Assembly: GCF_025362455.1 (NCBI RefSeq)
Contig: NZ_JANYGJ010000104.1
Coordinates: 1 to 16,585 of the forward strand
Direction: 5' to 3'
Source: Deinococcus sp.
Lineage (GTDB): Bacteria > Deinococcota > Deinococci > Deinococcales > Deinococcaceae
DNA: 16,585 nucleotides
Shown here: one piece after another, positions 1-7,410 of the stretch
Numbering within the stretch: position 1 is the stretch's first letter
Layout: each line of letters opens with the position of its first letter
Made by a program: the position numbers and the translations under genes
The notes under the pieces: generated by a model
What the model saw: the letters and a program-made list of their open reading frames with translations, nothing else
The model's database searches: none
Told to the model about the DNA's origin: nothing

Positions 1-3000
1 GGGTAGCCGACCAGGTATTCGAGCGCCGGAGCCACCGCCGAGAGCAGCGAGGGCGTCAGGCTGAGGTTCAGGTTCAGGGTGCTCAGGTTGGTGTCGGCAG
101 GAATGTTGAGTTTGACGCCCGCTCCGGCGGCGCTGCCCACCGCCGTCTGGGTCACCTGGATGCCGCGCGCCTTGACCGGCAGCGGCAGTTTCAGCGCGTC
201 GTTGCCCGACGCGGTGCGGGCGGTGAAGGTCACGCTGGCCTGGCCGACTGTGGCCGCCTGCACGCGCATGTCGCTGCGGGCGCGGCCCTCGGCGGCGATC
301 TGGAGGGCCGTGCCTGCTGGAGTCAGCGCGGCGCCGCCCAGTGGGTTGAGGCCGCTCAGGCTGGCGTTGGCGCGGCCCGCCACCGGCACGATCAGGGTGT
401 TGTTGACGATGCCCGACAGCGTGGCCACGTCGCCGCGCACCAGGAAGGGCGGCAGGCTCAGCCGGGCGATCACGTCCTTGGTGGTCATGGTGCTGGCGGT
501 GCTCTGGCCGAAGCGGGCCGGGCCAGTCGCGTCGGCGCTCTGGGCGCGGGCGGTGGCGACCCAGGTGGTCAGGTTGTCGGGGAACTTGAACTCGACCTCG
601 GCGTGACCCTGCGCGTCGGTGAGCAGGTTGGGCAGCCACAAGATGGTGTCACGGAAGTCCTGGCGGGGCGTAACGGTATCGGCGCTGGCGGCGTCGGCAG
701 CGCGGCCCTCCTTGGCCTGGGCGAAGGCAGGCGCGTTCTGAGCCGGTTTGGGCGCCTGGGCGACGTTGCCCGCCTGCGAGAAGTAGAAATTCAGGCTGGT
801 TGAGGTGCCCACCACGTTTTCGCGGGGCGCGTCGAACACCTGCGAAATCGGCGTGCTGTCGTCCCGCTTGACCAGGTAGATGGCGCCGTCCACCACGCCC
901 AGGGCCAGTTCAGCCGCCACGCCTTTGCCAGCCGCCTGCACGTCTACGCTGAGTTTGCCGGTGTCGCCGGGGGCGTAGCGGGCCTTCTGGGGCGTCACCT
1001 TGACGGCGAGCTGGCCGTTCTGGCGCGGAACTTTTACGGTTGCCTCGCCGGAATAGAGCTGACCGCCGCCCAGGCTGGTGGCCGTCACCGAGATGTTGGG
1101 GGCCATATCTGCCGTCACCGGGAACGAGTAGGTGATGGCCGCGCCCTGGGAGCGCAGCACCACCGATTGGCGCAGGCGGTCGCCTTCCAGCGTGACCAGC
1201 ACCGCCGAGCCGGGCGCCGGGTTGCCGATCAGCAGCGTGGCAGTGTCGCCGGGCGCGTAGCTCTTGCGGTCCAGCTTGAGGGTCATGTCGCGGTAGTTCC
1301 AGCTCAGCGACTCGCCGGGTTTGATGACCCAGACGAAGTTGTCGCTGCTGCTGCGCCGTCCCTGCGAGTCCCTGACGGTGGCGCGCAGCCGGTAGCCGCC
1401 GGAGCGCGGGGCACGCAGCACGGCGCTGCTGAGGCCGCCTTGGCCGGTCTGGGCGCTGCTGCGCGAGAGCGTGGCCTCCGAGTAGATCCATTTTCTGGTT
1501 GTTTTGTTGTAGCTGTAGTCCTCGCGGATCAGCTCCAGCGACACGGGCGCGGCGCGGCCCACCGCTTTCAGATCGCGGGTATCCAGCGAGACGGTAATCG
1601 GCTTGTTCACGTCGTAGACGTAGCCGTCGGTACTCGATTCGACGTTCAGGCTGGCCGGAAAGGCGATCACCTGGCTGCGGGCGCTGACGGTGCGCCGCGA
1701 TTCGTCTTCCACCTCGGCCTCGACGCGGTAGCTGACCGGGTTGCCGCCTGGGTCCTTGGCCAGCGGCAGGGTCAGGTTCAGATCGCCGTTCTTGTCGAGC
1801 CGGGTTTCGTCCTGAATAACCAGATCCGAGCCATAGTCCGAGCTGTTACCCGAATCCGGCGCCAGGCTCTCGCTGTCGAAGCCGGGCGCGTAGTACGGGG
1901 CGCGGGTCACGTTGTAGTTCACATGGGCGCCGCTGAGGGTGCCGCCGAACAGGTAGCGGGCCGAGATCTTGACGCTGACCTTCTCGCCCTGCACCGCCCG
2001 CGTGCGCTCGGGGGTGACGGTCACGGCGTATTCGGGCTTCTGATACGCCTCGACCTGAAAGCTGCCATTGATGTCGCTCTGGCCGCTCTCGGAGGCGCCC
2101 TCAGGGGTCAGTGAAAAGCTGTACTCGCCCAGCCTGGCTCCGGCGGGCAGATCGAGCCCGGCGCCCAGCGAGCCCAGGGCGTTGGTGGTCAGGGTTTTGC
2201 GGAACACCTCCTCGTCGTTGGGCGAGGTGACCTTGACCCGCACCGAGGTGTTTGCCAGCGGTTTGAGGTTGCCTGCCCGCCTCAGCACCGCCTTGAAGTC
2301 CACATGCTGGCCGGGGCGGTAGACCGGGCGGTCGGTGTAGACGTAGCCCCGGACCAGTGGCGCGGCGTAGCTGTTCCACTCCGAGCCCGAAATGGCCCAG
2401 TCGTCGCCGGAGTTGGCCAGAAACGTCGCCTTCTCGCCGTACTCGGCCTTCTGGAAGCGGGCCAGGCCGTCGGCGCTGGCGAGCCGGGGCGCCGGGCTGC
2501 CAGACGGCTGCGTGCCTTCCTTATCCCCCAGCGCCCAGACGCGGGCCGCCCTGGTCTGGCCGCTCTGCCTATCCGCCGTGAAGGTCTGGGCGGCGGTCTG
2601 GTCGCGCTTGACCACCAGGCCCAGCTTGCTGACCAACACCACGGTGCTGAGCCCCCCAGTACCCGGCCCCCCAGTACCCAACAGGTACACGCCGCTGGGC
2701 AGCCGTCCCAGCTTGAGGGTGCCGTCAGTGCGGCCCAGGCGCAGGGTCCGGACGAGCTGGGTGCGGGCGCCGGGACTCAGTTGCGGGCTGTGCGGGTCGC
2801 GGGTCGCCGCGAACATCGTCGCCGGATCGAGGACGCGCCGCAGCGTGAACGAGGTCCGTAGCGGGGCGTTGACCTCGACCTCGATGGCCTCCGTGCCGGT
2901 AAAGCTGCCGCCGTAAATCGAAATGCTGCGCTCGGCAGGGGCCAGCCCCAGCAGCAACAGTCCGGAGAGGGCGGCCAGGCGGGTCCACCGCTGGGGTGCG

Positions 3001-3029
3001 GCACGGCGATTCCGGCTGTTGCGCTTCAT
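1..3029 (-). CDS. Alpha-2-macroglobulin family protein, secreted (3' end outside window)
   Basis: This is a bacterial alpha-2-macroglobulin, of the class containing E. coli YfaS. Such proteins are thought to trap attacking proteases at the cell surface. The frame is open from ATG 3029 to the window edge, giving 1009 codons of a protein that usually exceeds 1500. Residues 1-32 form a type I signal peptide: a basic start, then LAALSGLLLLGLA, with likely cleavage at APA|ER. There is no lipobox cysteine. The MG2 signature YVYTDRPVYRPG lies at residues 229-240. A bait-region segment follows (APGDTATLLIGNPAPGSAV, then LGVVDGAIYLV). The A2M domain follows near residues 790-815 (RDTILWLPNLLTD, FPDNLTTWVATARA). 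The last readable residues, ALEYLVGY plus a partial Pro codon, fit the stretch just before the family's YPxGCxEQ thioester, so the thioester itself cannot be judged here. The neighbouring DUF1175 gene on the same strand supports the YfaS type. Confidence 0.93.
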   Translation of the reverse strand, partial: MKRNSRNRRAAPQRWTRLAALSGLLLLGLAPAERSISIYGGSFTGTEAIEVEVNAPLRTSFTLRRVLDPATMFAATRDPHSPQLSPGARTQLVRTLRLGRTDGTLKLGRLPSGVYLLGTGGPGTGGLSTVVLVSKLGLVVKRDQTAAQTFTADRQSGQTRAARVWALGDKEGTQPSGSPAPRLASADGLARFQKAEYGEKATFLANSGDDWAISGSEWNSYAAPLVRGYVYTDRPVYRPGQHVDFKAVLRRAGNLKPLANTSVRVKVTSPNDEEVFRKTLTTNALGSLGAGLDLPAGARLGEYSFSLTPEGASESGQSDINGSFQVEAYQKPEYAVTVTPERTRAVQGEKVSVKISARYLFGGTLSGAHVNYNVTRAPYYAPGFDSESLAPDSGNSSDYGSDLVIQDETRLDKNGDLNLTLPLAKDPGGNPVSYRVEAEVEDESRRTVSARSQVIAFPASLNVESSTDGYVYDVNKPITVSLDTRDLKAVGRAAPVSLELIREDYSYNKTTRKWIYSEATLSRSSAQTGQGGLSSAVLRAPRSGGYRLRATVRDSQGRRSSSDNFVWVIKPGESLSWNYRDMTLKLDRKSYAPGDTATLLIGNPAPGSAVLVTLEGDRLRQSVVLRSQGAAITYSFPVTADMAPNISVTATSLGGGQLYSGEATVKVPRQNGQLAVKVTPQKARYAPGDTGKLSVDVQAAGKGVAAELALGVVDGAIYLVKRDDSTPISQVFDAPRENVVGTSTSLNFYFSQAGNVAQAPKPAQNAPAFAQAKEGRAADAASADTVTPRQDFRDTILWLPNLLTDAQGHAEVEFKFPDNLTTWVATARAQSADATGPARFGQSTASTMTTKDVIARLSLPPFLVRGDVATLSGIVNNTLIVPVAGRANASLSGLNPLGGAALTPAGTALQIAAEGRARSDMRVQAATVGQASVTFTARTASGNDALKLPLPVKARGIQVTQTAVGSAAGAGVKLNIPADTNLSTLNLNLSLTPSLLSAVAPALEYLVGY
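2652..2681. repeat. Tandem duplication of a 15-bp unit inside the macroglobulin gene
   Basis: The unit CCCCCCAGTACCCGG occurs twice in a row; the second copy differs only at the last two positions. On the coding strand it encodes GTGGPGTGG, so it is an in-frame five-codon duplication in an N-terminal linker that leaves the reading frame intact. Confidence 0.8.
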
Positions 3030-3093
3030 AGGCGAACTCCCCGTGCCCGGCCCTGGGTGGTCCGAACACTGTTTCTGAATACCTGCTGCCTTA

Positions 3094-3122
3094 AGTCTAA
3101 ATGACAGGTCATCAAATAGTAA
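3094..3122 (-). promoter_or_regulatory. Candidate promoter of the macroglobulin gene with an inverted repeat in its spacer
   Basis: Read on the minus strand, TTACTA (3122-3117) and TAGACT (3099-3094) are separated by exactly 17 nt, as expected for -35 and -10 boxes of the housekeeping sigma factor. The -10 fits TAnnnT; the -35 is weak, with 3 of 6 matches to TTGACA. The spacer contains the perfect inverted repeat ATGAC-CT-GTCAT (3101-3112), a plausible repressor operator. Transcription would start about 58 nt before the ATG at 3029. The promoter lies in the 183-nt gap behind the DUF1175 gene, so the macroglobulin could be expressed separately from it. This is inferred from sequence pattern only. 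Confidence 0.4.
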
Positions 3123-3212
3123 GATCTGTTGCTTTGCCCGGCGAGCTGTGTGAAGGTGTCGTCAGTTTCCACATGCAGGGTCTGAACTGCTTTGACATCG
3201 ACCTGGTTCGTC

Positions 3213-4016
3213 TCAATTCAGAATTTTCCAGCGGTAGACGCCCAGGAAATTGGGGTTGCTCTGAACCGGGTGAAAGGCCCGCTCGGCGCGGCGGATCAGG
3301 TTCTGCACGCTCAGCAGCCGCACCTCGCCGCCCTCGGCGGGACTGGCTCCGGTGTGGTAGACGACCATGCCGCCGCCCAGGTAGACCATGCTGTGATACG
3401 AGCGCAGCCCCGGACGAATGAAGATCAGCACGTCGCCGCGCCGCGCCTGGCTCATGCTCCTTGAGACGCGCACCATCGAGTAGCTCGCCAGATACTGCAC
3501 GGTGGTGGCGCCCACCAGCTTGCCCCGTTCGATGTCGCCGGGCACATACGCCCCGCCCGCGACCCGGAACACCGAGCGGCTGATGACCGGCATCGGGTAA
3601 GTCAGACCCTGTACGGATGGCAATTGTGGGCGTGGCAGAAATTTGAACTTGGCGGTCCAGGCCCGGTCATGTGTCATCAGGGCGTTGATGAAGGCGTAGC
3701 GCAGCAGCCCGCCGCAGTCCTGCTCAGCCTTTTTCCAGTCGGCACTCACGCCGTAATACTGACTCTGGGCCACGCTGGCGAACCAGTCGGCGAAGCGCTC
3801 CCGGTCTGCGCCGACCAGTTCGGCGGCGTCCGGATAGCCGTCGTGGTCGGTGTCGGTGGAGTCACCGTCAAGATAAGCACTGTCGAGGGGACTTTCGGGG
3901 GTGGGCTTCAGAGACGTGGCAGGAGTTGTGGAGCTGATTTGGCGTGATGCATCAGGCGCCGCCTGTACGCTCAGCAGGGCGCTCAACACGAGCAGGGCCA
4001 GGGTCTGGACACTCAC
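3213..4016 (-). CDS. DUF1175 (YfaT-like) secreted protein, putative NlpC/P60-type cysteine hydrolase
   Basis: The protein belongs to DUF1175, the family of E. coli YfaT, which is encoded beside the macroglobulin YfaS. The same pairing is seen here. From GTG 4016 it has 267 residues. Residues 1-20 are a hydrophobic export signal ending VQA|AP. Residues about 50-66 (DGDSTDTDHDGYPDAAE) look like a thrombospondin-3 or EF-hand-type calcium loop. The family core follows, with DCGGLLRYAF (Cys101) and SYHSMVYLGGG (His208) arranged like the Cys/His pair of NlpC/P60 hydrolases. Catalysis is inferred, not known. An in-frame ATG at 4139 would add 41 residues. I prefer GTG 4016 because the extra codons have a third-position GC near 50%, far below the rest of the gene, and because the signal peptide would then be terminal. 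The GGAGG before this GTG is only 1 nt away, so the start is uncertain. Confidence 0.8.
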   Translation of the reverse strand: MSVQTLALLVLSALLSVQAAPDASRQISSTTPATSLKPTPESPLDSAYLDGDSTDTDHDGYPDAAELVGADRERFADWFASVAQSQYYGVSADWKKAEQDCGGLLRYAFINALMTHDRAWTAKFKFLPRPQLPSVQGLTYPMPVISRSVFRVAGGAYVPGDIERGKLVGATTVQYLASYSMVRVSRSMSQARRGDVLIFIRPGLRSYHSMVYLGGGMVVYHTGASPAEGGEVRLLSVQNLIRRAERAFHPVQSNPNFLGVYRWKILN

Positions 4017-4147
4017 GCCTCCGAGTATGGCGCCTGGGCCGTGAAGATGGGTAAAGTGGTGCCAGGGCCGCAACAAACTGGTGCCAGATTCAAGTGAAAG
4101 ACATTGCGGCCACCTATTCTGACCATGATCGCTTGTCATCGCGCGAG

Positions 4148-4153
4148 ACTATA
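4148..4153 (-). promoter_or_regulatory. Candidate -10 box upstream of the DUF1175 gene
   Basis: TATAGT on the minus strand matches TATAAT at five of six positions. No good -35 is seen 17 nt upstream. The predicted start of transcription, near 4140, would give a leader of about 125 nt for the GTG at 4016. It would give a leaderless message if ATG 4139 were the true start, so it is relevant to the choice of start. Confidence 0.3.
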
Positions 4154-4344
4154 TACGAACCATCTGAATCTGATTTGGTGTATGAGCGTCGCAGGTAACT
4201 GAGGATCAAGCTGCACTCCTTCCAAATGTGGTTCAACCTTCAAACACTGTCCCAGTCGGCTTTTAGCGTCAGCTCGGATCAGCTTCACGGCGAACATGAA
4301 GCCCGTGCCATTCATTTATTACACACACAGTCAGTTTCATTCTC

Positions 4345-4350
4345 TAGTCT
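4345..4350 (+). promoter_or_regulatory. Candidate -10 box for leaderless transcription of the polyketide synthase operon
   Basis: TAGTCT fits TAnnnT and ends 5 nt before the ATG at 4356. The gene has no Shine-Dalgarno sequence. This spacing is typical of leaderless transcripts, which are common in Deinococcus. No recognisable -35 is present at the right distance. Confidence 0.4.
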
Positions 4351-4355
4351 AGGCT

Positions 4356-5534
4356 ATGTCTGTTTACCTGCATGCCATCGCCACCGCTGTTCCTGAAACG
4401 GCCTACACCCAGAGCGAGCTGCGCGATATCGTCAAATCCCAGTTGCCGGACCGGCGCTCGCAGCGGGTGGTGGGCATGATCTACAACTCGTCGGCCATCG
4501 AGCAGCGCCACAGCGTCATTCGGGATCTGCGCCTGGCACCCGGCGCCGAGGACGGCCTGTTCTACAACCACGCCGAGGCGCTGTTCAAGTCGCCCAGTAC
4601 CGGGGCACGCAACGCGCTGTACGCCCAGGAGGCGCCCAAGCTGTTTATCGAGGCGGCGCGGCGGGCGCTGGAGGGTTGCCCCGACCTCACGCCCGCCGAT
4701 ATCACTCACGTGGTCACGGTGTCCTGCACCGGCTTCTACGCCCCCGGCCCCGACTACGACGTGGTGCGTGCCCTGGGTTTATCACCGCAGACGCAGCGCT
4801 TTCACGTGGGATTCATGGGCTGCTACGCCGCCTTTCCGGCGCTGCGGATGGCCAGAGCCTTCTGTGAGGCGCAGCCCGGCGCCGTGGTGCTGGTCGTCTG
4901 CGCTGAGCTGTGCACCATCCACATCCGCATCGAGGACGACCCCGACACCTTGATCGCCAGCAGTCTGTTCGCCGACGGCGCCTCGGCCACCATCGTCAGT
5001 CAGCGCGAGCTGGGCGCCGCGCAGAAACTGCGCATGGACGGTTTTGAAACCACCCTGACCCCGCTGGGCGTGGGCGAGTCCGACATGGCCTGGAAGATCG
5101 GCGACCAGGGCTTCGAGATGATCCTGAGCACTTACGTCCCCGACATCATCGAGTCGCACATCCAGGGTGCGCTGAGCCCGCTGCTGGCCGCCGACGCGCT
5201 GCTGGCGGCTGTCCCTTACCGCCAGATCGACCACTGGGCGGTGCATCCCGGCGGGCGCAGCATTCTCGACAAGGTGCAGAGCAGCCTGGACCTCACGGAT
5301 ACCCAGCTCGCCCCGTCCCGCGAGGTGCTGCGCGACTACGGCAACATGAGCAGCGCCACCATCCTGTTCGTGCTCCAGAAACTGATCGCCGAGGCGGGCG
5401 ACGGTGAACGCATCTGCGCCATGGCCTTCGGGCCGGGCCTGACCGTCGAGACGGGTCTGGTCACCAAGTCGGGGGTGGCGACGGCGGCTCGCAGCGCTCA
5501 ACCAGAATTAGCCGGTATGGGTGCCGACGACTGA
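4356..5534 (+). CDS. Type III polyketide synthase (chalcone/stilbene synthase family)
   Basis: This homodimeric ketosynthase extends an acyl-CoA starter with malonyl-CoA and cyclises the chain to a resorcinol, pyrone or phloroglucinol. It has 392 residues, normal for the family. The catalytic triad is visible: Cys124 in TVSCTGFYAPGPDYD, His297 in WAVHPGGRSILDK and Asn330 in DYGNMSSATILFVL. MGCYAAFPALRMA is another family motif. The starter and ring type cannot be read from sequence. The following methyltransferase and flavin hydroxylase resemble SrsB and SrsC beside SrsA in Streptomyces griseus phenolic-lipid synthesis, so a long-chain alkylresorcinol-type product is a reasonable inference. 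The start has no ribosome binding site but has a TAnnnT box 5 nt upstream. The stop overlaps the next start (TGATG), indicating translational coupling. Confidence 0.95.
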   Translation: MSVYLHAIATAVPETAYTQSELRDIVKSQLPDRRSQRVVGMIYNSSAIEQRHSVIRDLRLAPGAEDGLFYNHAEALFKSPSTGARNALYAQEAPKLFIEAARRALEGCPDLTPADITHVVTVSCTGFYAPGPDYDVVRALGLSPQTQRFHVGFMGCYAAFPALRMARAFCEAQPGAVVLVVCAELCTIHIRIEDDPDTLIASSLFADGASATIVSQRELGAAQKLRMDGFETTLTPLGVGESDMAWKIGDQGFEMILSTYVPDIIESHIQGALSPLLAADALLAAVPYRQIDHWAVHPGGRSILDKVQSSLDLTDTQLAPSREVLRDYGNMSSATILFVLQKLIAEAGDGERICAMAFGPGLTVETGLVTKSGVATAARSAQPELAGMGADD

Positions 5535-6247
5535 TGCTGACGCCGCTTCCCGCGCTCCCGCTGCGCCACCGACTGACCGGGGCCACCGAAAAGATGGACC
5601 GGGCCGACTGCGACCAGCAGCAACTGGAGCGCACCTACCGCAATTTTGGGGTGGTCAACGCCGCGCTCTCCGGCTGGAAGTCGGTCTACCGCCGCGAGAT
5701 CCGGCCCCGGTTGTCGGCCACACGCAGCAGCAGCCTGCTCGACATCGGCAGCGGCGGCGGCGACGTGCCGCGCCAGTTTCTGCGCTGGGCGCAGCGCGAC
5801 GGCCTGCGGCTGAGCATCACCGCCATCGACGCCGACGCCCGCGCCGTGCGCTATGCCCAGAGTTTGTCGCCGTTGCCGGGACTGGAATTTCGGCAGGCCA
5901 TGAGTCACGACCTGGTGGCCGAGGGCCAGCGCTTCAATTTCGTCACGTCCAACCACCTGCTCCACCACCTGACGAATGCGGAACTCACGTCGCTGCTCGA
6001 AGATTGTCAGGCGCTGTGCAGCGGCACCGTCATTCACAGCGACATCGAGCGCAGCGCCCTGGCCTACGCGCTGTTCGGCGCCGCGACCCTGCCGCTGTTT
6101 CGCGGCTCGTTCATCCACTACGACGGCCTGCTCTCGATTCGCCGCAGCTACACTGCCCCCGAATTGCAGCGCAGCGTGCCGGGCGGCTGGCGGGTGGCCC
6201 GGCTGTTTCCCTACCGCAACCTGCTGATCTACCGGGCCGGGGCGTGA
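5534..6247 (+). CDS. Class I SAM-dependent methyltransferase of the type III PKS operon
   Basis: A 237-residue cytosolic methyltransferase with the SAM-binding motif I LLDIGSGGGDVPRQFL (about residues 68-83), an acidic residue in ITAIDADARAVRYA that should hold the ribose, and a motif-IV-like region VTSNHLLHHL. The start MLTPLPALPLRHRL precedes the helix EKMDRADCDQQQLERTYRNF, usual in UbiE-like enzymes that act on phenols. It starts on the stop codon of the polyketide synthase and its own stop overlaps the GTG of the next gene, so it is the second gene of a coupled operon. The likely role is O- or C-methylation of the polyketide product. The acceptor is inferred from context only. Confidence 0.9.
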   Translation: MLTPLPALPLRHRLTGATEKMDRADCDQQQLERTYRNFGVVNAALSGWKSVYRREIRPRLSATRSSSLLDIGSGGGDVPRQFLRWAQRDGLRLSITAIDADARAVRYAQSLSPLPGLEFRQAMSHDLVAEGQRFNFVTSNHLLHHLTNAELTSLLEDCQALCSGTVIHSDIERSALAYALFGAATLPLFRGSFIHYDGLLSIRRSYTAPELQRSVPGGWRVARLFPYRNLLIYRAGA

Positions 6248-7410
6248 CTGGACCTGAGACCCTCGATATCGCCATCGTCGGCGGCGGTCCGGTGGGGCTG
6301 TTTCTGGCCTGTCTGCTGGCCGGGAAGGGGCTGAGCGTGCAGGTCTTCGAGGCCCGTAGCGCCGTCAGTCCCCATTCGCGGGCCATCGGCATTCATCCGC
6401 CCGCGCTGGAACTGTTTGACGCCCTGGAGCTGGCTCCGGCATTGATCGCCGAGGGCGTCAAGGTGCCGGGCGGCGTGCTGCGCGGCAGAAACGGCGAACT
6501 GCTCGGTGAACTGAGTCTGGAGGGCGTCTCGAAGCGCTATCCCTTCGTGCTGGCGCTGCCCCAGGCCCGAACCGAAACCCTGCTGGCCCGGCGGCTGTGC
6601 GAACTGGCGCCCGGCACCCTCCGGCGCGGCGTGCGGGTCGGCCAGGCCCAGCAGTGCGGCGACCAGGTTCAGCTCACCCTGCACCCTGAAAACGGTCCGC
6701 CTGAGTCCGTCCAGGCCCGCTTCGTGGTCGCCGCCGACGGCAGCCGCAGCGCCCTGAGAGCCATGCTGGGCGTCGAGTACCCCGGCAAAACCTACGCCGA
6801 CACCTACCTGATGGGCGATTTCCCCGACACCACCGTCTACGGCAGCCGGGCGCTGATTCAGCTCTCAGCGGGCGGCGTGGTCGAGTCGTTTCCGCTGCCG
6901 GGCGGGCGCCGCCGCTGGGTGGCCCGCACCGACAGGCTGCTGCCGGACGCCACGGCTGCCGACCTGACGAAGCTGCTGCACCAGCGCACCGGCCAGTACG
7001 TGCCCGCCGCCGAGTGCTCGATGCTCAGCGCCTTTGAAACCCGCCGCCACGCCGCCGACGAGGTGGTGCAGGGCCGGGTGGCCTTCATCGGTGACGCCGC
7101 CCACCAGGTCAGCCCTATCGGCGGTCAGGGCATGACGCTGGGCTGGTGTGACGCCGCCGCGCTCTCTCCGCTGCTGGAGAACATCTTGAGTGGCACGTCT
7201 AGCCTGGACAGTCTGGCCCAGTTCGGACGAACCCGCCTGAAAGCCGCCCGCCGCGCCGCCGCGCAGGCCGAACTCAACATGTGGGCCGGGCGCCCGGCTG
7301 CCGGACTGCCCGGCTGGGCAAGGAGTGCGCTGCTGCGCGCGTTGCTGGCCTCGCCCGCCGCGCCGACGCTGGCCCGGCTGTTCACCATGCGCTGGGCGGC
7401 CCCGGCCTGA
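6244..7410 (+). CDS. FAD-dependent aromatic monooxygenase (FAD_binding_3 type)
   Basis: A 388-residue flavoprotein hydroxylase. The N-terminal dinucleotide-binding fold is IAIVGGGPVGLFLACLLAGKG (glycines at residues 13-15 and 18), ending in the acidic VFEAR. The DG motif is in VVAADGSRSALR. The second FAD motif is FIGDAAHQVSPIGGQGMTLG (GD at residues 283-284). This is the p-hydroxybenzoate-hydroxylase class, which uses NAD(P)H and O2 to hydroxylate phenols. The start is GTG 6244, overlapping the methyltransferase TGA by 4 nt. The frame stays open upstream to 5521, but that part runs out of frame through the methyltransferase and is not coding. By analogy with SrsC in S. griseus it may oxidise the resorcinol ring towards a hydroquinone or quinone. 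That function is inferred. Confidence 0.9.
   Translation: MTGPETLDIAIVGGGPVGLFLACLLAGKGLSVQVFEARSAVSPHSRAIGIHPPALELFDALELAPALIAEGVKVPGGVLRGRNGELLGELSLEGVSKRYPFVLALPQARTETLLARRLCELAPGTLRRGVRVGQAQQCGDQVQLTLHPENGPPESVQARFVVAADGSRSALRAMLGVEYPGKTYADTYLMGDFPDTTVYGSRALIQLSAGGVVESFPLPGGRRRWVARTDRLLPDATAADLTKLLHQRTGQYVPAAECSMLSAFETRRHAADEVVQGRVAFIGDAAHQVSPIGGQGMTLGWCDAAALSPLLENILSGTSSLDSLAQFGRTRLKAARRAAAQAELNMWAGRPAAGLPGWARSALLRALLASPAAPTLARLFTMRWAAPA

Larger units (their letters stand above)
4017..4355. other. Divergent intergenic region between the DUF1175 gene and the polyketide synthase gene
   Basis: These 339 nt hold no convincing gene. The base composition is clearly lower in GC than the flanking genes from about 4140 to 4355. 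It holds a candidate -10 box for each side (described separately). No strong inverted repeat or riboswitch-like fold was recognised. The stretch 4017-4139 stays open in the DUF1175 frame but has non-coding third-position composition, so it is treated as the leader of that gene. Confidence 0.6.

Noticed and set aside
79..2861. Several plus-strand open frames over the first 3 kb
   Set aside because: All lie antisense to the macroglobulin frame, which is open for 1009 codons and has MG2 and A2M signatures.
4017..4139. N-terminal extension of the DUF1175 protein from ATG 4139
   Set aside because: Third-position GC near 50% and a non-signal-like sequence ahead of the hydrophobic segment suggest untranslated leader, though a TATAGT box before this ATG keeps it possible.
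4140..4355. Riboswitch or small RNA in the divergent gap
   Set aside because: No conserved riboswitch core or strong stem-loop was recognised by eye. A covariance search would be needed to go further.
5521..6243. 241 extra codons upstream and in frame with the FAD hydroxylase
   Set aside because: The translation is Arg/Pro/Ala-rich and runs out of frame through a convincing methyltransferase. The hydroxylase FAD motif starts just after GTG 6244.
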